From Bacillus sp. OK048 (GTDB lineage: Bacteria > Bacillota > Bacilli > Bacillales > Cytobacillaceae), in the NCBI RefSeq assembly GCF_900103525.1, contig NZ_FNHN01000021.1:1-51671 (forward strand): a stretch of DNA of 51,671 nt. Reading direction: 5' to 3'. A model generated the notes under the pieces. The model searched no databases. It was not told where the DNA came from and was given only the letters and a program-made list of their open reading frames with translations. A program made the position numbers and the translations under genes. Below, in pieces: positions 8,093 to 15,983 of this stretch. Every line of letters begins with the position of its first letter. The stretch's first letter is position 1.

Positions 8093-8143
8093 TTCGACAA
8101 TTTTCTACAATTACCAATTCCATTACTAGTATAAAATTCGACA
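8093..8143 (+). promoter_or_regulatory. Candidate Spo0A-controlled promoter region between abrB and metS
   Basis: TTCGACA (8093-8099), three bases, and TTCTACA (8103-8109) form a tandem 0A-box pair with the same spacing as in the abrB leader. A TATAAA box (8130-8135) lies 21 bases beyond TTCTAC, the long spacing known from Spo0A-activated promoters, and a third perfect TTCGACA (8137-8143) covers the predicted start. The target would be metS or a short leader RNA. The remainder of 7951-8257 is A+T rich and I see no gene in it. Confidence 0.45.
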
Positions 8144-8230
8144 GAGAGATATACTTTTTGGGGGGAATTTAAAAATATATTTTCGTTTATATTTGGGTTT
8201 ATTGCACAATGATTGGTTTTTGGGTATATT

Positions 8231-8263
8231 TTGATGATAGAAGAGGATGAAAAAGGCTATAAT
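8231..8263 (+). promoter_or_regulatory. Possible metS promoter
   Basis: A consensus TATAAT (8258-8263) lies 44 bases before metS. TTGATG at 8231-8236 is 21 bases away, and the hexamer at the usual 17 bases is poor, so only the -10 box is well supported. Confidence 0.4.
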
Positions 8264-8306
8264 GATTTAATAGGAAAGCCGAATGCCTAAATTAGGAGGG
8301 TCTCAA

Positions 8307-10262
8307 ATGCAGGAAAAATTAAAAACTTTTTATCTCACGACTCCGATTTATTATCCGAGCGGAAATTTACATATTGGCCATGCTTATACAACGGTGGCTG
8401 GTGATGCAATGGCACGCTATAAAAGAATGCGCGGCTTTGATGTCATGTATTTGACTGGAACAGACGAGCACGGTCAAAAAATTCAACGCGTCGCTGCGGA
8501 AAAGGGGATCACTCCACAGCAGTATGTGGATGAAATTGTCGACGGAATTAAGGACCTATGGAAAAAGCTTGATATTTCATATGATGACTTTATTCGTACG
8601 ACAGAAGAAAGACATAAGCAGGTAGTCGAAAAAATGTTTACAAAACTGCTCGAACAAGGAGATATCTATCTTGATAAGTATGAGGGATGGTATTGTACTC
8701 CATGTGAATCCTTTTATACAGATCGTCAATTAGTTGATGGTAATTGTCCTGATTGTGGGAGACCAGTCGAGATTGTTAGAGAAGAATCCTACTTTTTTAA
8801 GATGAGTAAATATGCCGATCGACTGTTGCAATACTATGAAGAAAATCCCGAATTTATCCAGCCTGAATCCCGGAAAAATGAAATGATCAATAATTTTATT
8901 AAGCCTGGATTAGAGGATTTGGCTGTATCTCGTACAACGTTTGATTGGGGAATTAAAGTACCAGGAGATCCCAAGCATGTCATTTATGTATGGATTGATG
9001 CGCTATCAAACTATATTACTGCTCTTGGTTATGGCACGGAAAATGATAGTAAATATCTAAACTACTGGCCAGCAGATGTTCATCTCGTCGGAAAGGAAAT
9101 TGTCCGTTTTCACACGATTTATTGGCCAATCATGTTAATGGCACTTGATCTGCCACTTCCTAAAAAGGTTTTTGCTCATGGCTGGCTCCTAATGAAGGAT
9201 GGAAAAATGTCCAAATCGAAAGGGAATGTAGTTGACCCAGTTACCTTAATTGACCGATATGGCCTTGATGCACTTCGCTATTATTTACTAAGAGAGGTTC
9301 CGTTTGGTGCCGATGGAGTATTCACACCAGAGGGATTTGTCGAAAGAATCAATTTCGATTTAGCCAATGATCTTGGTAACTTATTAAATCGAACGGTTGC
9401 GATGATTGAAAAATATTTCGATGGTGTTGTTCCAACTTATTCTGGTTCTATAAGTGAATATGATGAAGCACTACTTCAAGTAAACCATGAAACAGTTACA
9501 AAAGTTGAGGAAGCCCTGGAGAAAATGGAGTTTTCTGTTGCATTGACATCGATTTGGCAATTAGTGAGCCGTACCAATAAATATATTGATGAAACCCAGC
9601 CATGGACGTTGGCAAAATCGGAAGAACGAAAAGATGAGTTGGCTAGTGTAATGGTGCATTTAGCTGAATCATTAAGGAGAACAGCTATACTTCTTCAGCC
9701 GTTCTTAACGGTGACCCCAAATGAGATTTTTGAACAGCTTGGAATGAATGAGGCGGAACTTAAGACTTGGGATAGTTTAACTAACTTCGGGTCTATTCCT
9801 AATGGCACCAAGGTTGCAAAGGGAAATCCTTTGTTCCCAAGACTGGAAATTGCAGATGAGGTTGAATTTATTCGCTCGAAAATGGGCGCTCCAGCTCCAG
9901 TAGTGAAAGAGAAACAGGAAGAAAAGCCGGAGGCGGTCGAGGAAATCGGTATTGATGATTTTATGAAAGTTGATTTGCGTGTGGCAGAAGTCATTCAAGC
10001 TGAACCAATAAAAAAGGCAGATAAGCTGCTAAAACTTCAATTGGACTTAGGCTATGAAAAACGCCAAGTGGTATCAGGTATTGCCCAATATTATAAACCA
10101 GAAGAATTAGTGGGCAAGAAGGTTATTTGTATTACGAACTTGAAACCAGTAAAGTTGCGTGGGGAACTGTCACAAGGCATGATCCTAGCTGGATCAAACG
10201 ATGGCGTCCTGTCGCTGGCCACAGTTGACCAAACACTTCCTAATGGTTCAAAGGTAAAGTAA
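8307..10262 (+). CDS. metS: Methionyl-tRNA synthetase
   Basis: The 651-residue class I enzyme charges tRNA-Met in the cytoplasm. HIGH is at residues 22-25 (NLHIGHAYTT) and KMSKS at 300-304. A zinc knuckle of the MetRS2 type has C130, C133, C147 and C150 (CTPC...CPDC). The C-terminal 105 residues form the EMAP/Trbp111 tRNA-binding domain, seen in LRVAEVIQAEPI and LKPVKLRGELSQGM. The ATG at 8307 is chosen because AGGAGGG (8294-8300) is six bases upstream; an earlier in-frame ATG at 8283 lacks a site. I looked for a T-box or SAM leader upstream and did not find one. Confidence 0.98.
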   Translation: MQEKLKTFYLTTPIYYPSGNLHIGHAYTTVAGDAMARYKRMRGFDVMYLTGTDEHGQKIQRVAAEKGITPQQYVDEIVDGIKDLWKKLDISYDDFIRTTEERHKQVVEKMFTKLLEQGDIYLDKYEGWYCTPCESFYTDRQLVDGNCPDCGRPVEIVREESYFFKMSKYADRLLQYYEENPEFIQPESRKNEMINNFIKPGLEDLAVSRTTFDWGIKVPGDPKHVIYVWIDALSNYITALGYGTENDSKYLNYWPADVHLVGKEIVRFHTIYWPIMLMALDLPLPKKVFAHGWLLMKDGKMSKSKGNVVDPVTLIDRYGLDALRYYLLREVPFGADGVFTPEGFVERINFDLANDLGNLLNRTVAMIEKYFDGVVPTYSGSISEYDEALLQVNHETVTKVEEALEKMEFSVALTSIWQLVSRTNKYIDETQPWTLAKSEERKDELASVMVHLAESLRRTAILLQPFLTVTPNEIFEQLGMNEAELKTWDSLTNFGSIPNGTKVAKGNPLFPRLEIADEVEFIRSKMGAPAPVVKEKQEEKPEAVEEIGIDDFMKVDLRVAEVIQAEPIKKADKLLKLQLDLGYEKRQVVSGIAQYYKPEELVGKKVICITNLKPVKLRGELSQGMILAGSNDGVLSLATVDQTLPNGSKVK

Positions 10263-10273
10263 ATAGGTAATTT

Positions 10274-10300
10274 GAAGAGCCTTTATAGGCTCTTTTAATT
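10274..10300 (+). terminator. Terminator of metS
   Basis: AAGAGCC (10275-10281) pairs with GGCTCTT (10288-10294), loop TTTATA, followed by TTAATTT. Confidence 0.8.
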
Positions 10301-10303
10301 TGA

Positions 10304-10430
10304 GCAGTGTCTAGCTGCAGCGCCTAGGGGCTCGGGGTCATAAGCCAATCCGTCGAGAAGGTTAAAGAGCAACCTTCTCGCCGGCTCGTCTTATGCCTGT
10401 CGCCCCTGTGCAAGGCGCTTCCGCTTTGAA
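10304..10430. repeat. Large hairpin-forming intergenic element
   Basis: A G+C-rich island in the metS-tatD gap with nested inverted arms: GCGCCT (10320-10325) with AGGCGC (10413-10418), GGGGC (10327-10331) with GCCCC (10402-10406), CATAAG with CTTATG, and an inner CGAGAAGGTT (10354-10363) with AACCTTCTCG (10371-10380). Its right edge CGCTTCCGCTTTG recurs, reversed, near 38254. It resembles the small non-coding repeats scattered in Bacillaceae genomes. There is no reading frame worth calling and no target-site duplication I can define. Confidence 0.75.
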
Positions 10431-10431
10431 T

Positions 10432-10447
10432 TGTTCCACGTGAAACA
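10432..10447. promoter_or_regulatory. parS: parS site for Spo0J/ParB
   Basis: TGTTCCACGTGAAACA fits the B. subtilis parS consensus TGTTNCACGTGAAACA at all 15 defined bases. Spo0J (ParB) nucleates here and spreads as a clamp, loading SMC condensin for origin segregation. Its place in an intergenic gap of an origin-proximal region fits this role. Confidence 0.9.
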
Positions 10448-10524
10448 AATTTCGTGGCATTTCCATTTTTTCTTTCTACATTCGACAAGAAACAGCGGGA
10501 GAAATCTACAAAGGAGCTTGATTT

Positions 10525-11292
10525 ATGCTATTTGATACACATGTACATTTAAATGCTGATCAATTTGAGGAAGACTTAGAAGAAGTGATACGTAGGGCGC
10601 AAGAGGCAGGCATATCTCATATGGTTTGTGTGGGCTTTGATCGTCCAACGATAAAAAGAGCGATGGAGCTGGCAGAGTCCTACGACTTTATCTATGCATG
10701 CGTTGGCTGGCATCCCGTAGATGCAATTGATATGACAGAAGAAGATCTGCTTTGGATAGAAGAATTAGCAGCCCATCCCAAGGTAGTGGCAATCGGCGAA
10801 ATGGGATTAGATTATCATTGGGATAAGTCCCCTAAAGAGATTCAAAAAGAAGTATTCCGCAAACAAATTCATTTGGCGAAAAAAGTAAACCTGCCAATTG
10901 TCATTCATAATCGCGAGGCAACGGCTGATATTATGGAGATTTTGCGGGAAGAGGGGGCGGCAGAGGTTGGGGGAATTATGCATTGTTTTAGTGGAAGTCC
11001 AGAGGTTGCCATGGAATGTCTAAAAATGAATTTTTACATCTCACTTGGAGGTCCTGTAACCTTCAAAAATGCCAAAAAACCTAAAGAAGTGGCAGCTGTC
11101 GTCCCATTAGAAAAGCTGCTTATCGAAACAGACTGCCCTTATTTAGCGCCGCACCCATATCGAGGAAAACGTAATGAGCCGGGCTATGTAAAGTTAGTTG
11201 CAGAGCAAATTGCTGAAATAAAAGGCTTATCTTTTGAAGAAGTGGCAACCGTCACCACTGCGAATGCAAAAAAATTATTCGACATTAACTGA
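10525..11292 (+). CDS. tatD: TatD family metal-dependent hydrolase (YabD)
   Basis: This 255-residue TIM-barrel amidohydrolase belongs to the TatD family; characterised members are metal-dependent 3'-5' exonucleases or DNases. Metal ligands are visible in DTHVHLN (residues 4-10), GEMGLDYHWD, the HNREA segment, HCFSG and ETDCPYLAPHP. GGAGCTTGATTT precedes the ATG. The length equals B. subtilis YabD. The physiological substrate in Bacillus is not established. Confidence 0.95.
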   Translation: MLFDTHVHLNADQFEEDLEEVIRRAQEAGISHMVCVGFDRPTIKRAMELAESYDFIYACVGWHPVDAIDMTEEDLLWIEELAAHPKVVAIGEMGLDYHWDKSPKEIQKEVFRKQIHLAKKVNLPIVIHNREATADIMEILREEGAAEVGGIMHCFSGSPEVAMECLKMNFYISLGGPVTFKNAKKPKEVAAVVPLEKLLIETDCPYLAPHPYRGKRNEPGYVKLVAEQIAEIKGLSFEEVATVTTANAKKLFDIN

Positions 11293-11529
11293 TAGACAAG
11301 CATGTCGAAGTAAATAGAAGCTTGTCCAAACTTATTACTATAACTAAAAGTTCTACATACCTCCTTTTCTTCATAGGATAACCGTGTCGATAAGTTTCCC
11401 TTTGCAAATTTCCCAACTATATGCATAATAGGAAATACGTTCACAACAAATGCAGGGGTTGACAGCCGACAGCATGTTTCTCACTAATCTCTCCGAGAAA
11501 AGGAGGCGTTTTTCATCGTATTCAAACAC

Positions 11530-12708
11530 ATGAAAAACCTGTTTTCTAAGTCTTTGAGTAGAAAAAGGTTGGCAATCACTTTTGCTAGTTTTGTAGTTTT
11601 AGCAGCAACTCTGGGTTTTTCATACTATGAAGGATCTAAATATACCGTTGCATTAACTCTAAACGGACAGCAAAAAGTAATGAAAACACATGCCAATACG
11701 GTTAAGGATGTTTTAGCCCAACTGGATATACCAGTAAACTCAAAAGACTACTTGTCACCTTCAGCTGACGCTAGGGTGAAAGACAACCAAAAAATTGTCT
11801 TTAAACAAGCAAGGCAGGTTCACATTGTCCAAGACCACGAGAAAAAAACGATATGGACAACAGCAGGTACGGTCGAAGAGCTTCTAAAGGAGCAAAAAAT
11901 TGTATTGAACGAACAGGACGAAATTTCATCAAGGCCGCAGGAAACAATCAAAAATAAGATGGAAATTAGCATCAAATCAGCTCTTCATCTTACACTAGTT
12001 GACGGCGGAAATGAGCAGCAGGTATGGTCTACTTCGGCTACGGTCGCTGACTTTTTAACACAACAGGGAATTAAACTAAACAAATTTGACCGAGTTGAAC
12101 CGTCATTATCAGAGACAGTGAAAAAGGATGACGTTATTAACGTCATACGCGTAGAAAAAGTCACCGATGTAGTGGAAGAACCAGTTCAATTTGCCGTTAT
12201 CACCAAGAAAGATGAGAGCTTAGAAAAAGGAAAAGAAACAACTGTTAAAGAAGGTAGACTTGGAGTTATTTCAAAAGAATATGAAGTCATCTTGGAAAAC
12301 GGTAAAGAAGTTTCAAGAAAATTAATCGCTGAGCAGAGTCTTAGAGAGAAACTCGATAAAGTTGTGGCTGTCGGAACGAAGGAATTAGAATTTCAAGTTT
12401 CCCGTGGAGCAGAAACTGGAACAGAGTTTTATGTGAATACTACTGCCTATACAGCATATTGTAACGGCTGTTCAGGGAGAACGGCTTCGGGATTGGATTT
12501 GCGTGCCAATCCAAATGCAAAGGTAATTGCTGTAGACCCTCGTGTGATTCCCTTGGGAACAAAGGTTTACGTGGAAGGCTATGGCTATGCAATTGCTGCT
12601 GATACTGGAGGCGCCATAAAAGGACACAAAATTGATGTTTTCTTTCCAACCAAAACGGAAGCATTTCGCTGGGGAGTCAGAAAGGTCAAGATTAAAATTT
12701 TAGAATAA
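11530..12708 (+). CDS. yabE: Cell-wall protein YabE with ubiquitin-like, G5 and 3D domains
   Basis: The protein (392 residues from the ATG at 11530) has an N-terminal signal anchor (about residues 13-32), repeated DUF348 units of about 55 residues (near 36-90, 92-148 and 150-208), a G5 domain (about 210-290) and a C-terminal 3D domain. The last carries TAYTAYC...SGRTASG, VDPRVIPLGTKVYV and AADTGGAIKGHKIDVFF, with the three aspartates that define the domain. The family resembles resuscitation-promoting factors and stationary-phase muralytic enzymes. The start is uncertain: the strong site AAAAGGAGG (11498-11506) is 23 bases from this ATG but nine bases from an in-frame ATC at 11515. Confidence 0.9.
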   Translation: MKNLFSKSLSRKRLAITFASFVVLAATLGFSYYEGSKYTVALTLNGQQKVMKTHANTVKDVLAQLDIPVNSKDYLSPSADARVKDNQKIVFKQARQVHIVQDHEKKTIWTTAGTVEELLKEQKIVLNEQDEISSRPQETIKNKMEISIKSALHLTLVDGGNEQQVWSTSATVADFLTQQGIKLNKFDRVEPSLSETVKKDDVINVIRVEKVTDVVEEPVQFAVITKKDESLEKGKETTVKEGRLGVISKEYEVILENGKEVSRKLIAEQSLREKLDKVVAVGTKELEFQVSRGAETGTEFYVNTTAYTAYCNGCSGRTASGLDLRANPNAKVIAVDPRVIPLGTKVYVEGYGYAIAADTGGAIKGHKIDVFFPTKTEAFRWGVRKVKIKILE

Positions 12709-12717
12709 GCTTAACAG

Positions 12718-12747
12718 TGCAGAGGAATAGTAAAGCCTCTGCATTTT
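12718..12747 (+). terminator. Terminator of yabE
   Basis: TGCAGAGG (12718-12725) pairs with CCTCTGCA (12736-12743), followed by TTTTG. Confidence 0.85.
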
Positions 12748-12897
12748 GCTTTGTTCTCAAATATTCATTATACTTACAAGGAAAACTATAGGCTATTTAC
12801 CTAATAATATGAATGCATTTGATAATATAGACGATGGACATTACAAAAATGTTTCAATTATTTTTCAGTTTTTTATTATTGTTTTACGGAGGAAATA

Positions 12898-13458
12898 ATG
12901 AGGATTAAGGAATTTATTGTAGTAGAAGGAAAAGATGATACTACAGCCATTAAACGGGCCGTTGTCGCCGATACGATTGAAACAAATGGTTCTGCCATCA
13001 ATCAAGAAACGATTGAAAAAATCAAACGAGCCCAAGAAACAAGAGGTGTAATTATTTTTACAGATCCTGACTACCCAGGGGAAAAAATAAGGAAAACGAT
13101 TGCCGAGCAAGTACCTGGAGCCAAGCATGCCTTTTTACCAAAAGAAGCTGCTATCGCTAAAAATGGCAAAGGTCTTGGTGTGGAACATGCACAGCTAGAG
13201 GCAATAAGGGATGCATTAAGAGACGCACAAATGATGACAGAGACGATTAATGAGGAAATTACCCAAGAAGATTTAATTACTGCAGGGCTCATTGGTGGAG
13301 CAGGTTCAAAAGATAGAAGGATTTTGTTGGGAAAACTTTTGAAAATTGGTTATACCAATGGAAAACAACTTTATAAACGGTTAATGATGTTCCAAATCAG
13401 CAGACAGGAATTTGCAGAAGCACTTGCAGTGGTCATACAGGAGGAAAAAAATGAGTAA
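12898..13458 (+). CDS. rnmV: Ribonuclease M5
   Basis: This 186-residue Toprim-domain nuclease makes the final cuts that release mature 5S rRNA from its precursor. The Toprim signature is visible as VVEGKDD (glutamate at residue 10) and the DPD motif in FTDPDYPGEKIR near residues 55-66. The ATG is preceded by GGAGGAAATA. The gene overlaps ksgA by eight bases, so the pair should be cotranslated; both act on ribosomal RNA. Confidence 0.97.
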   Translation: MRIKEFIVVEGKDDTTAIKRAVVADTIETNGSAINQETIEKIKRAQETRGVIIFTDPDYPGEKIRKTIAEQVPGAKHAFLPKEAAIAKNGKGLGVEHAQLEAIRDALRDAQMMTETINEEITQEDLITAGLIGGAGSKDRRILLGKLLKIGYTNGKQLYKRLMMFQISRQEFAEALAVVIQEEKNE

Positions 13459-14329
13459 AGACATTGCTACCCCAATACGAACACGAGCGATACTTGAAAA
13501 GTACGGTTTTTCTTTTAAGAAAAGCCTGGGCCAAAACTTTTTAATCGATACGAACATCTTACATAGAATAGTGGATTTTGCTGAAATGGGTGAAAATACG
13601 GGGGCAATTGAAATTGGCCCAGGTATTGGTGCTTTGACAGAGCAGCTTGCCCGCAGTAGTAAAAAAGTGGTTGCTTTTGAGATTGATCAAAGATTATTAC
13701 CGATTTTGTCTGATACGCTTTCACCATATGAAAATGTAAAAATTATTCATAAGGATATTCTCGAGGCTGACGTTCAGGAAGTGATAGATACAGAATTTAC
13801 AACTATCAATGATATTATGGTTGTCGCCAATCTGCCTTATTATGTGACTACTCCAATTATTATGAAACTTTTAGAGGAACAAATACCAATAAGAGGGATC
13901 GTGTGTATGCTTCAAAAAGAGGTCGCAGATCGCATTTCCGCAAAACCGGGGACAAAGGAGTACGGATCTCTTTCTATCGCTGTACAGTACTATACAAAGG
14001 CGGAGACGGTTATGATTGTCCCAAAGACTGTCTTCGTACCACAGCCTAATGTAGATTCAGCTGTAATCCGCTTAACAAGGCGGGAAAAGCCGGCAGTAAT
14101 TGTAAAGGATGAAAGCTTCTTTTTCAAAGTAACACGAGCAAGTTTTGCTCAAAGAAGAAAAACATTGCTGAACAATTTAACAAGTCAACTCCCGGATGGG
14201 AAACAAAAAAAGGAAGAAATTTTAAGCGCGTTAAGCGCAGCCGAAATTGATCCGACGAGAAGAGGGGAAACTCTTTCTGTTGAGGAATTTGGCCGCTTGA
14301 GTGACGAATTGCTTACCTACTTTCAATAG
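13451..14329 (+). CDS. ksgA: 16S rRNA dimethyladenosine transferase (A1518/A1519)
   Basis: This 292-residue SAM-dependent enzyme dimethylates two adjacent adenosines in helix 45 of 16S rRNA late in 30S assembly; loss gives kasugamycin resistance. The SAM-binding motif is AIEIGPGIGALTEQL near residues 55-69 and the catalytic motif is NLPYYVTTP starting at N127. QNFLID near the N terminus is also typical. The ATG at 13451 is chosen because GGAGG (13440-13444) sits just upstream; a longer frame from 13412 lies inside rnmV and has no family support. A terminator overlaps the stop codon. Confidence 0.97.
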   Translation: MSKDIATPIRTRAILEKYGFSFKKSLGQNFLIDTNILHRIVDFAEMGENTGAIEIGPGIGALTEQLARSSKKVVAFEIDQRLLPILSDTLSPYENVKIIHKDILEADVQEVIDTEFTTINDIMVVANLPYYVTTPIIMKLLEEQIPIRGIVCMLQKEVADRISAKPGTKEYGSLSIAVQYYTKAETVMIVPKTVFVPQPNVDSAVIRLTRREKPAVIVKDESFFFKVTRASFAQRRKTLLNNLTSQLPDGKQKKEEILSALSAAEIDPTRRGETLSVEEFGRLSDELLTYFQ

Positions 14330-14353
14330 GCCGCTATGGTCTATTTTTTTTTG
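14325..14353 (+). terminator. Terminator of rnmV-ksgA
   Basis: AATAGGCC (14325-14332) pairs with GGTCTATT (14338-14345), one G-T pair, followed by a run of T. Confidence 0.85.
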
Positions 14354-14373
14354 AGTTGATCCTAAGTTCATTC

Positions 14374-14401
14374 ACAAAGACATGTGTAGTTGCATAGCCT
14401 A
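14374..14401 (+). promoter_or_regulatory. Sigma-K type promoter of yabG
   Basis: AC (14374-14375), a 17-base spacer and CATAGCCTA (14393-14401) fit the sigma-K consensus AC-N16-17-CATANNNTA. B. subtilis yabG is known to be expressed by sigma-K in the mother cell. Confidence 0.65.
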
Positions 14402-14457
14402 TCAAGAGAAAATTTTATTTGGAAGGCCTATATGCTGGTCTAATTGGAGTGACGGCA

Positions 14458-15342
14458 GTGGAAATAAAAATGATGGATATTGTCGGCAGACGATCCTATA
14501 ACTGTGATATTCTATTCCGTGTCATTGATATTCAAGTACTAAATGGCCAGAGGTTTGCAGTCCTATATGGTGAAGATTTTCGCTTAGTGGCAGACGCACC
14601 TTACGAGGATCTGGTAGTTATTAACAAAAATGTTAGGTCCAAAATCATACAGGAATACAAATCCCTTGAAGAGCAATCCTTCCGGCTATTTGCACAGGAC
14701 GTTGATTTATTAAAACAAAGGCAAGATTACGCGGCGACGGGCGGATATGCACATCCAGCCAATTACTTTCAAATTCCAGGGAAGGTTCTCCACCTAGATG
14801 GAGACTCTGATTACTTACAAAAGTGCATGACTTTATACGAGAAAATTGGTATTCCAGTCTATGGTATCCATTGTAACGAAAAGGAAATGCCAATTAAAAT
14901 TGGCGGATTAATTGATCAATACCGTCCTGATATAATCGTTATTACTGGTCATGATGCCTATTCAAAGTCGAAGGGAAAGATGACAGATATTAATGCATAC
15001 CGCCACTCAAAGCACTTCGTCCAAACTGTCAAAGAAGCCCGAAGGAAGATTCCTCATTTAGATCAACTCGTTATTTTTGCGGGTGCGTGTCAGTCACACT
15101 TTGAATCGTTAATACATGCAGGTGCAAATTTTGCAAGTTCCCCCTCACGAATTAATATCCATGCTCTGGATCCCGTTTATATTGTTGCAAAAATCAGCTT
15201 TACGCCATTTATGGAAAGTATCAATGTCTGGGATGTTTTGCGTAACACACTTACAGGAGAAAAAGGACTGGGAGGCATTGAAACAAAAGGAGTTTTACGA
15301 ACAGGAATGCCTTATAATCCAGTCAAAGAAGATGAATCATAA
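14458..15342 (+). CDS. yabG: Sporulation-specific protease YabG
   Basis: The 294-residue product matches YabG, the cysteine protease that processes spore coat proteins such as SpoIVA and SafA during late coat maturation. The family's strongly conserved blocks are present: HLDGDSDYL, the GHDAYSK segment with the candidate catalytic histidine, and FAGACQSHFESL with the candidate catalytic cysteine. The GTG at 14458 is preferred because TTGGAGTGA lies eight bases upstream and the protein then starts close to the family's usual N terminus; a TTG at 14419 would extend it. The sigma-K type promoter upstream agrees with mother-cell expression. Confidence 0.95.
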   Translation: MEIKMMDIVGRRSYNCDILFRVIDIQVLNGQRFAVLYGEDFRLVADAPYEDLVVINKNVRSKIIQEYKSLEEQSFRLFAQDVDLLKQRQDYAATGGYAHPANYFQIPGKVLHLDGDSDYLQKCMTLYEKIGIPVYGIHCNEKEMPIKIGGLIDQYRPDIIVITGHDAYSKSKGKMTDINAYRHSKHFVQTVKEARRKIPHLDQLVIFAGACQSHFESLIHAGANFASSPSRINIHALDPVYIVAKISFTPFMESINVWDVLRNTLTGEKGLGGIETKGVLRTGMPYNPVKEDES

Positions 15343-15359
15343 GTCCCTGGGAAGAGAAT

Positions 15360-15433
15360 AATAAGCTCTGAGACTTCGAGAACGGTCTAGCTTCAGGCCT
15401 CCACTTTTCGATTGGGCTTATTTTTTTTTTTTA
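15360..15433 (+). terminator. Probable terminator of yabG containing a repeat fragment
   Basis: AATAAGC (15360-15366) pairs with GCTTATT (15416-15422), followed by a long T run. The arms are separated by 49 bases that include TCTAGCTTCAGGCC, a match to the left edge of the element at 10304. Confidence 0.6.
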
Positions 15434-15506
15434 ACACATAATCCGCTATTATTAAGGTAATCATAATAATTGTTGAAAATTGGGAGAAAAAGTAGAAGAA
15501 AAGATA

Positions 15507-15536
15507 TTGACAATCTTTTTGTCGGACTGATATAAT
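15507..15536 (+). promoter_or_regulatory. Upstream veg promoter
   Basis: Consensus TTGACA (15507-15512) and TATAAT (15531-15536) separated by 18 bases. Two tandem sigma-A promoters also drive veg in B. subtilis. Confidence 0.85.
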
Positions 15537-15549
15537 TTTATGTTTTTAT

Positions 15550-15578
15550 TTGACTTTGGTATGTAAGCGTGATATACT
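15550..15578 (+). promoter_or_regulatory. Downstream veg promoter
   Basis: TTGACT (15550-15555), a 17-base spacer and TATACT (15573-15578), placing the start point just ahead of the ribosome binding site. Confidence 0.85.
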
Positions 15579-15599
15579 TTACACAGTGAGGTGGACCGA

Positions 15600-15863
15600 A
15601 TGCCAAAAACCTTAGCCGATATCAAAAAGGCTCTTGATTCAAATTTAGGGAAAAGATTGTTACTCAAGGCAAACGGGGGACGTAGAAAAACAATCGAACG
15701 ATCCGGCGTATTAGCCGAAACGTACCCTTCAGTTTTTGTAATTGAATTAGATCAAGAAGAGAACGCATTTGAACGGGTTTCATACAGCTATGCAGATGTA
15801 CTGACTGAAACAGTTCAAATTACCTTCTATGAAGACACAGCAGGAAATGTAGCTTTAAGCTAA
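15600..15863 (+). CDS. veg: Veg protein
   Basis: This 87-residue protein matches Veg of B. subtilis through the signature GKRLLLKANGGRRKTIERSG and the block FERVSYSYADVLTETV. Veg is abundant and has been linked to biofilm gene expression through an effect on SinR activity, and to spore outgrowth; its molecular action is not settled. The ATG at 15600 follows GAGGTGG (15588-15594) and is preferred over the earlier in-frame GTG. Two near-consensus sigma-A promoters and a perfect terminator make this a strong, isolated transcription unit. Confidence 0.97.
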   Translation: MPKTLADIKKALDSNLGKRLLLKANGGRRKTIERSGVLAETYPSVFVIELDQEENAFERVSYSYADVLTETVQITFYEDTAGNVALS

Positions 15864-15880
15864 AATATAGGGCAATTTTT

Positions 15881-15914
15881 AAGGCAGAAAATCAAATGAT
15901 TTTCTGCCTTTTGC
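15881..15914 (+). terminator. Terminator of veg
   Basis: A perfect 14-pair inverted repeat, AAGGCAGAAAATCA (15881-15894) and its complement (15897-15910), followed by TTTTGCTTT. Confidence 0.92.
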
Positions 15915-15922
15915 TTTGAGTA

Positions 15923-15951
15923 AAATAAAAATTATTTCTAAATACATACTA
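15923..15951 (+). promoter_or_regulatory. Sigma-G type promoter of sspF
   Basis: CATACTA (15945-15951) is a perfect sigma-G -10 box (CATNHTA). AAATA (15923-15927), 17 bases upstream, is a one-mismatch fit to the -35 box GHATR. Forespore expression is expected for this spore protein gene. Confidence 0.6.
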
Positions 15952-15983
15952 ATAGGGCCGTGAGTGTAAAAGGGGTTGTTTAG

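Noticed and set aside
7951..8306. Possible T-box or SAM riboswitch ahead of metS
   Set aside because: No T-box sequence, specifier loop, terminator/antiterminator pair or SAM-box stems are visible; the region is mostly A/T with 0A boxes.
10304..10430. Insertion sequence
   Set aside because: No transposase reading frame and too short; it is better called a non-coding repeat element.
11295..11326. Terminator of tatD, stem GACAAGC with GCTTGTC
   Set aside because: The loop is 18 bases and no T run follows, so the evidence is too weak.
15116..15361. An 81-codon + strand frame overlapping the end of yabG
   Set aside because: Shadow frame within the most conserved part of yabG; it has no start signal of its own.
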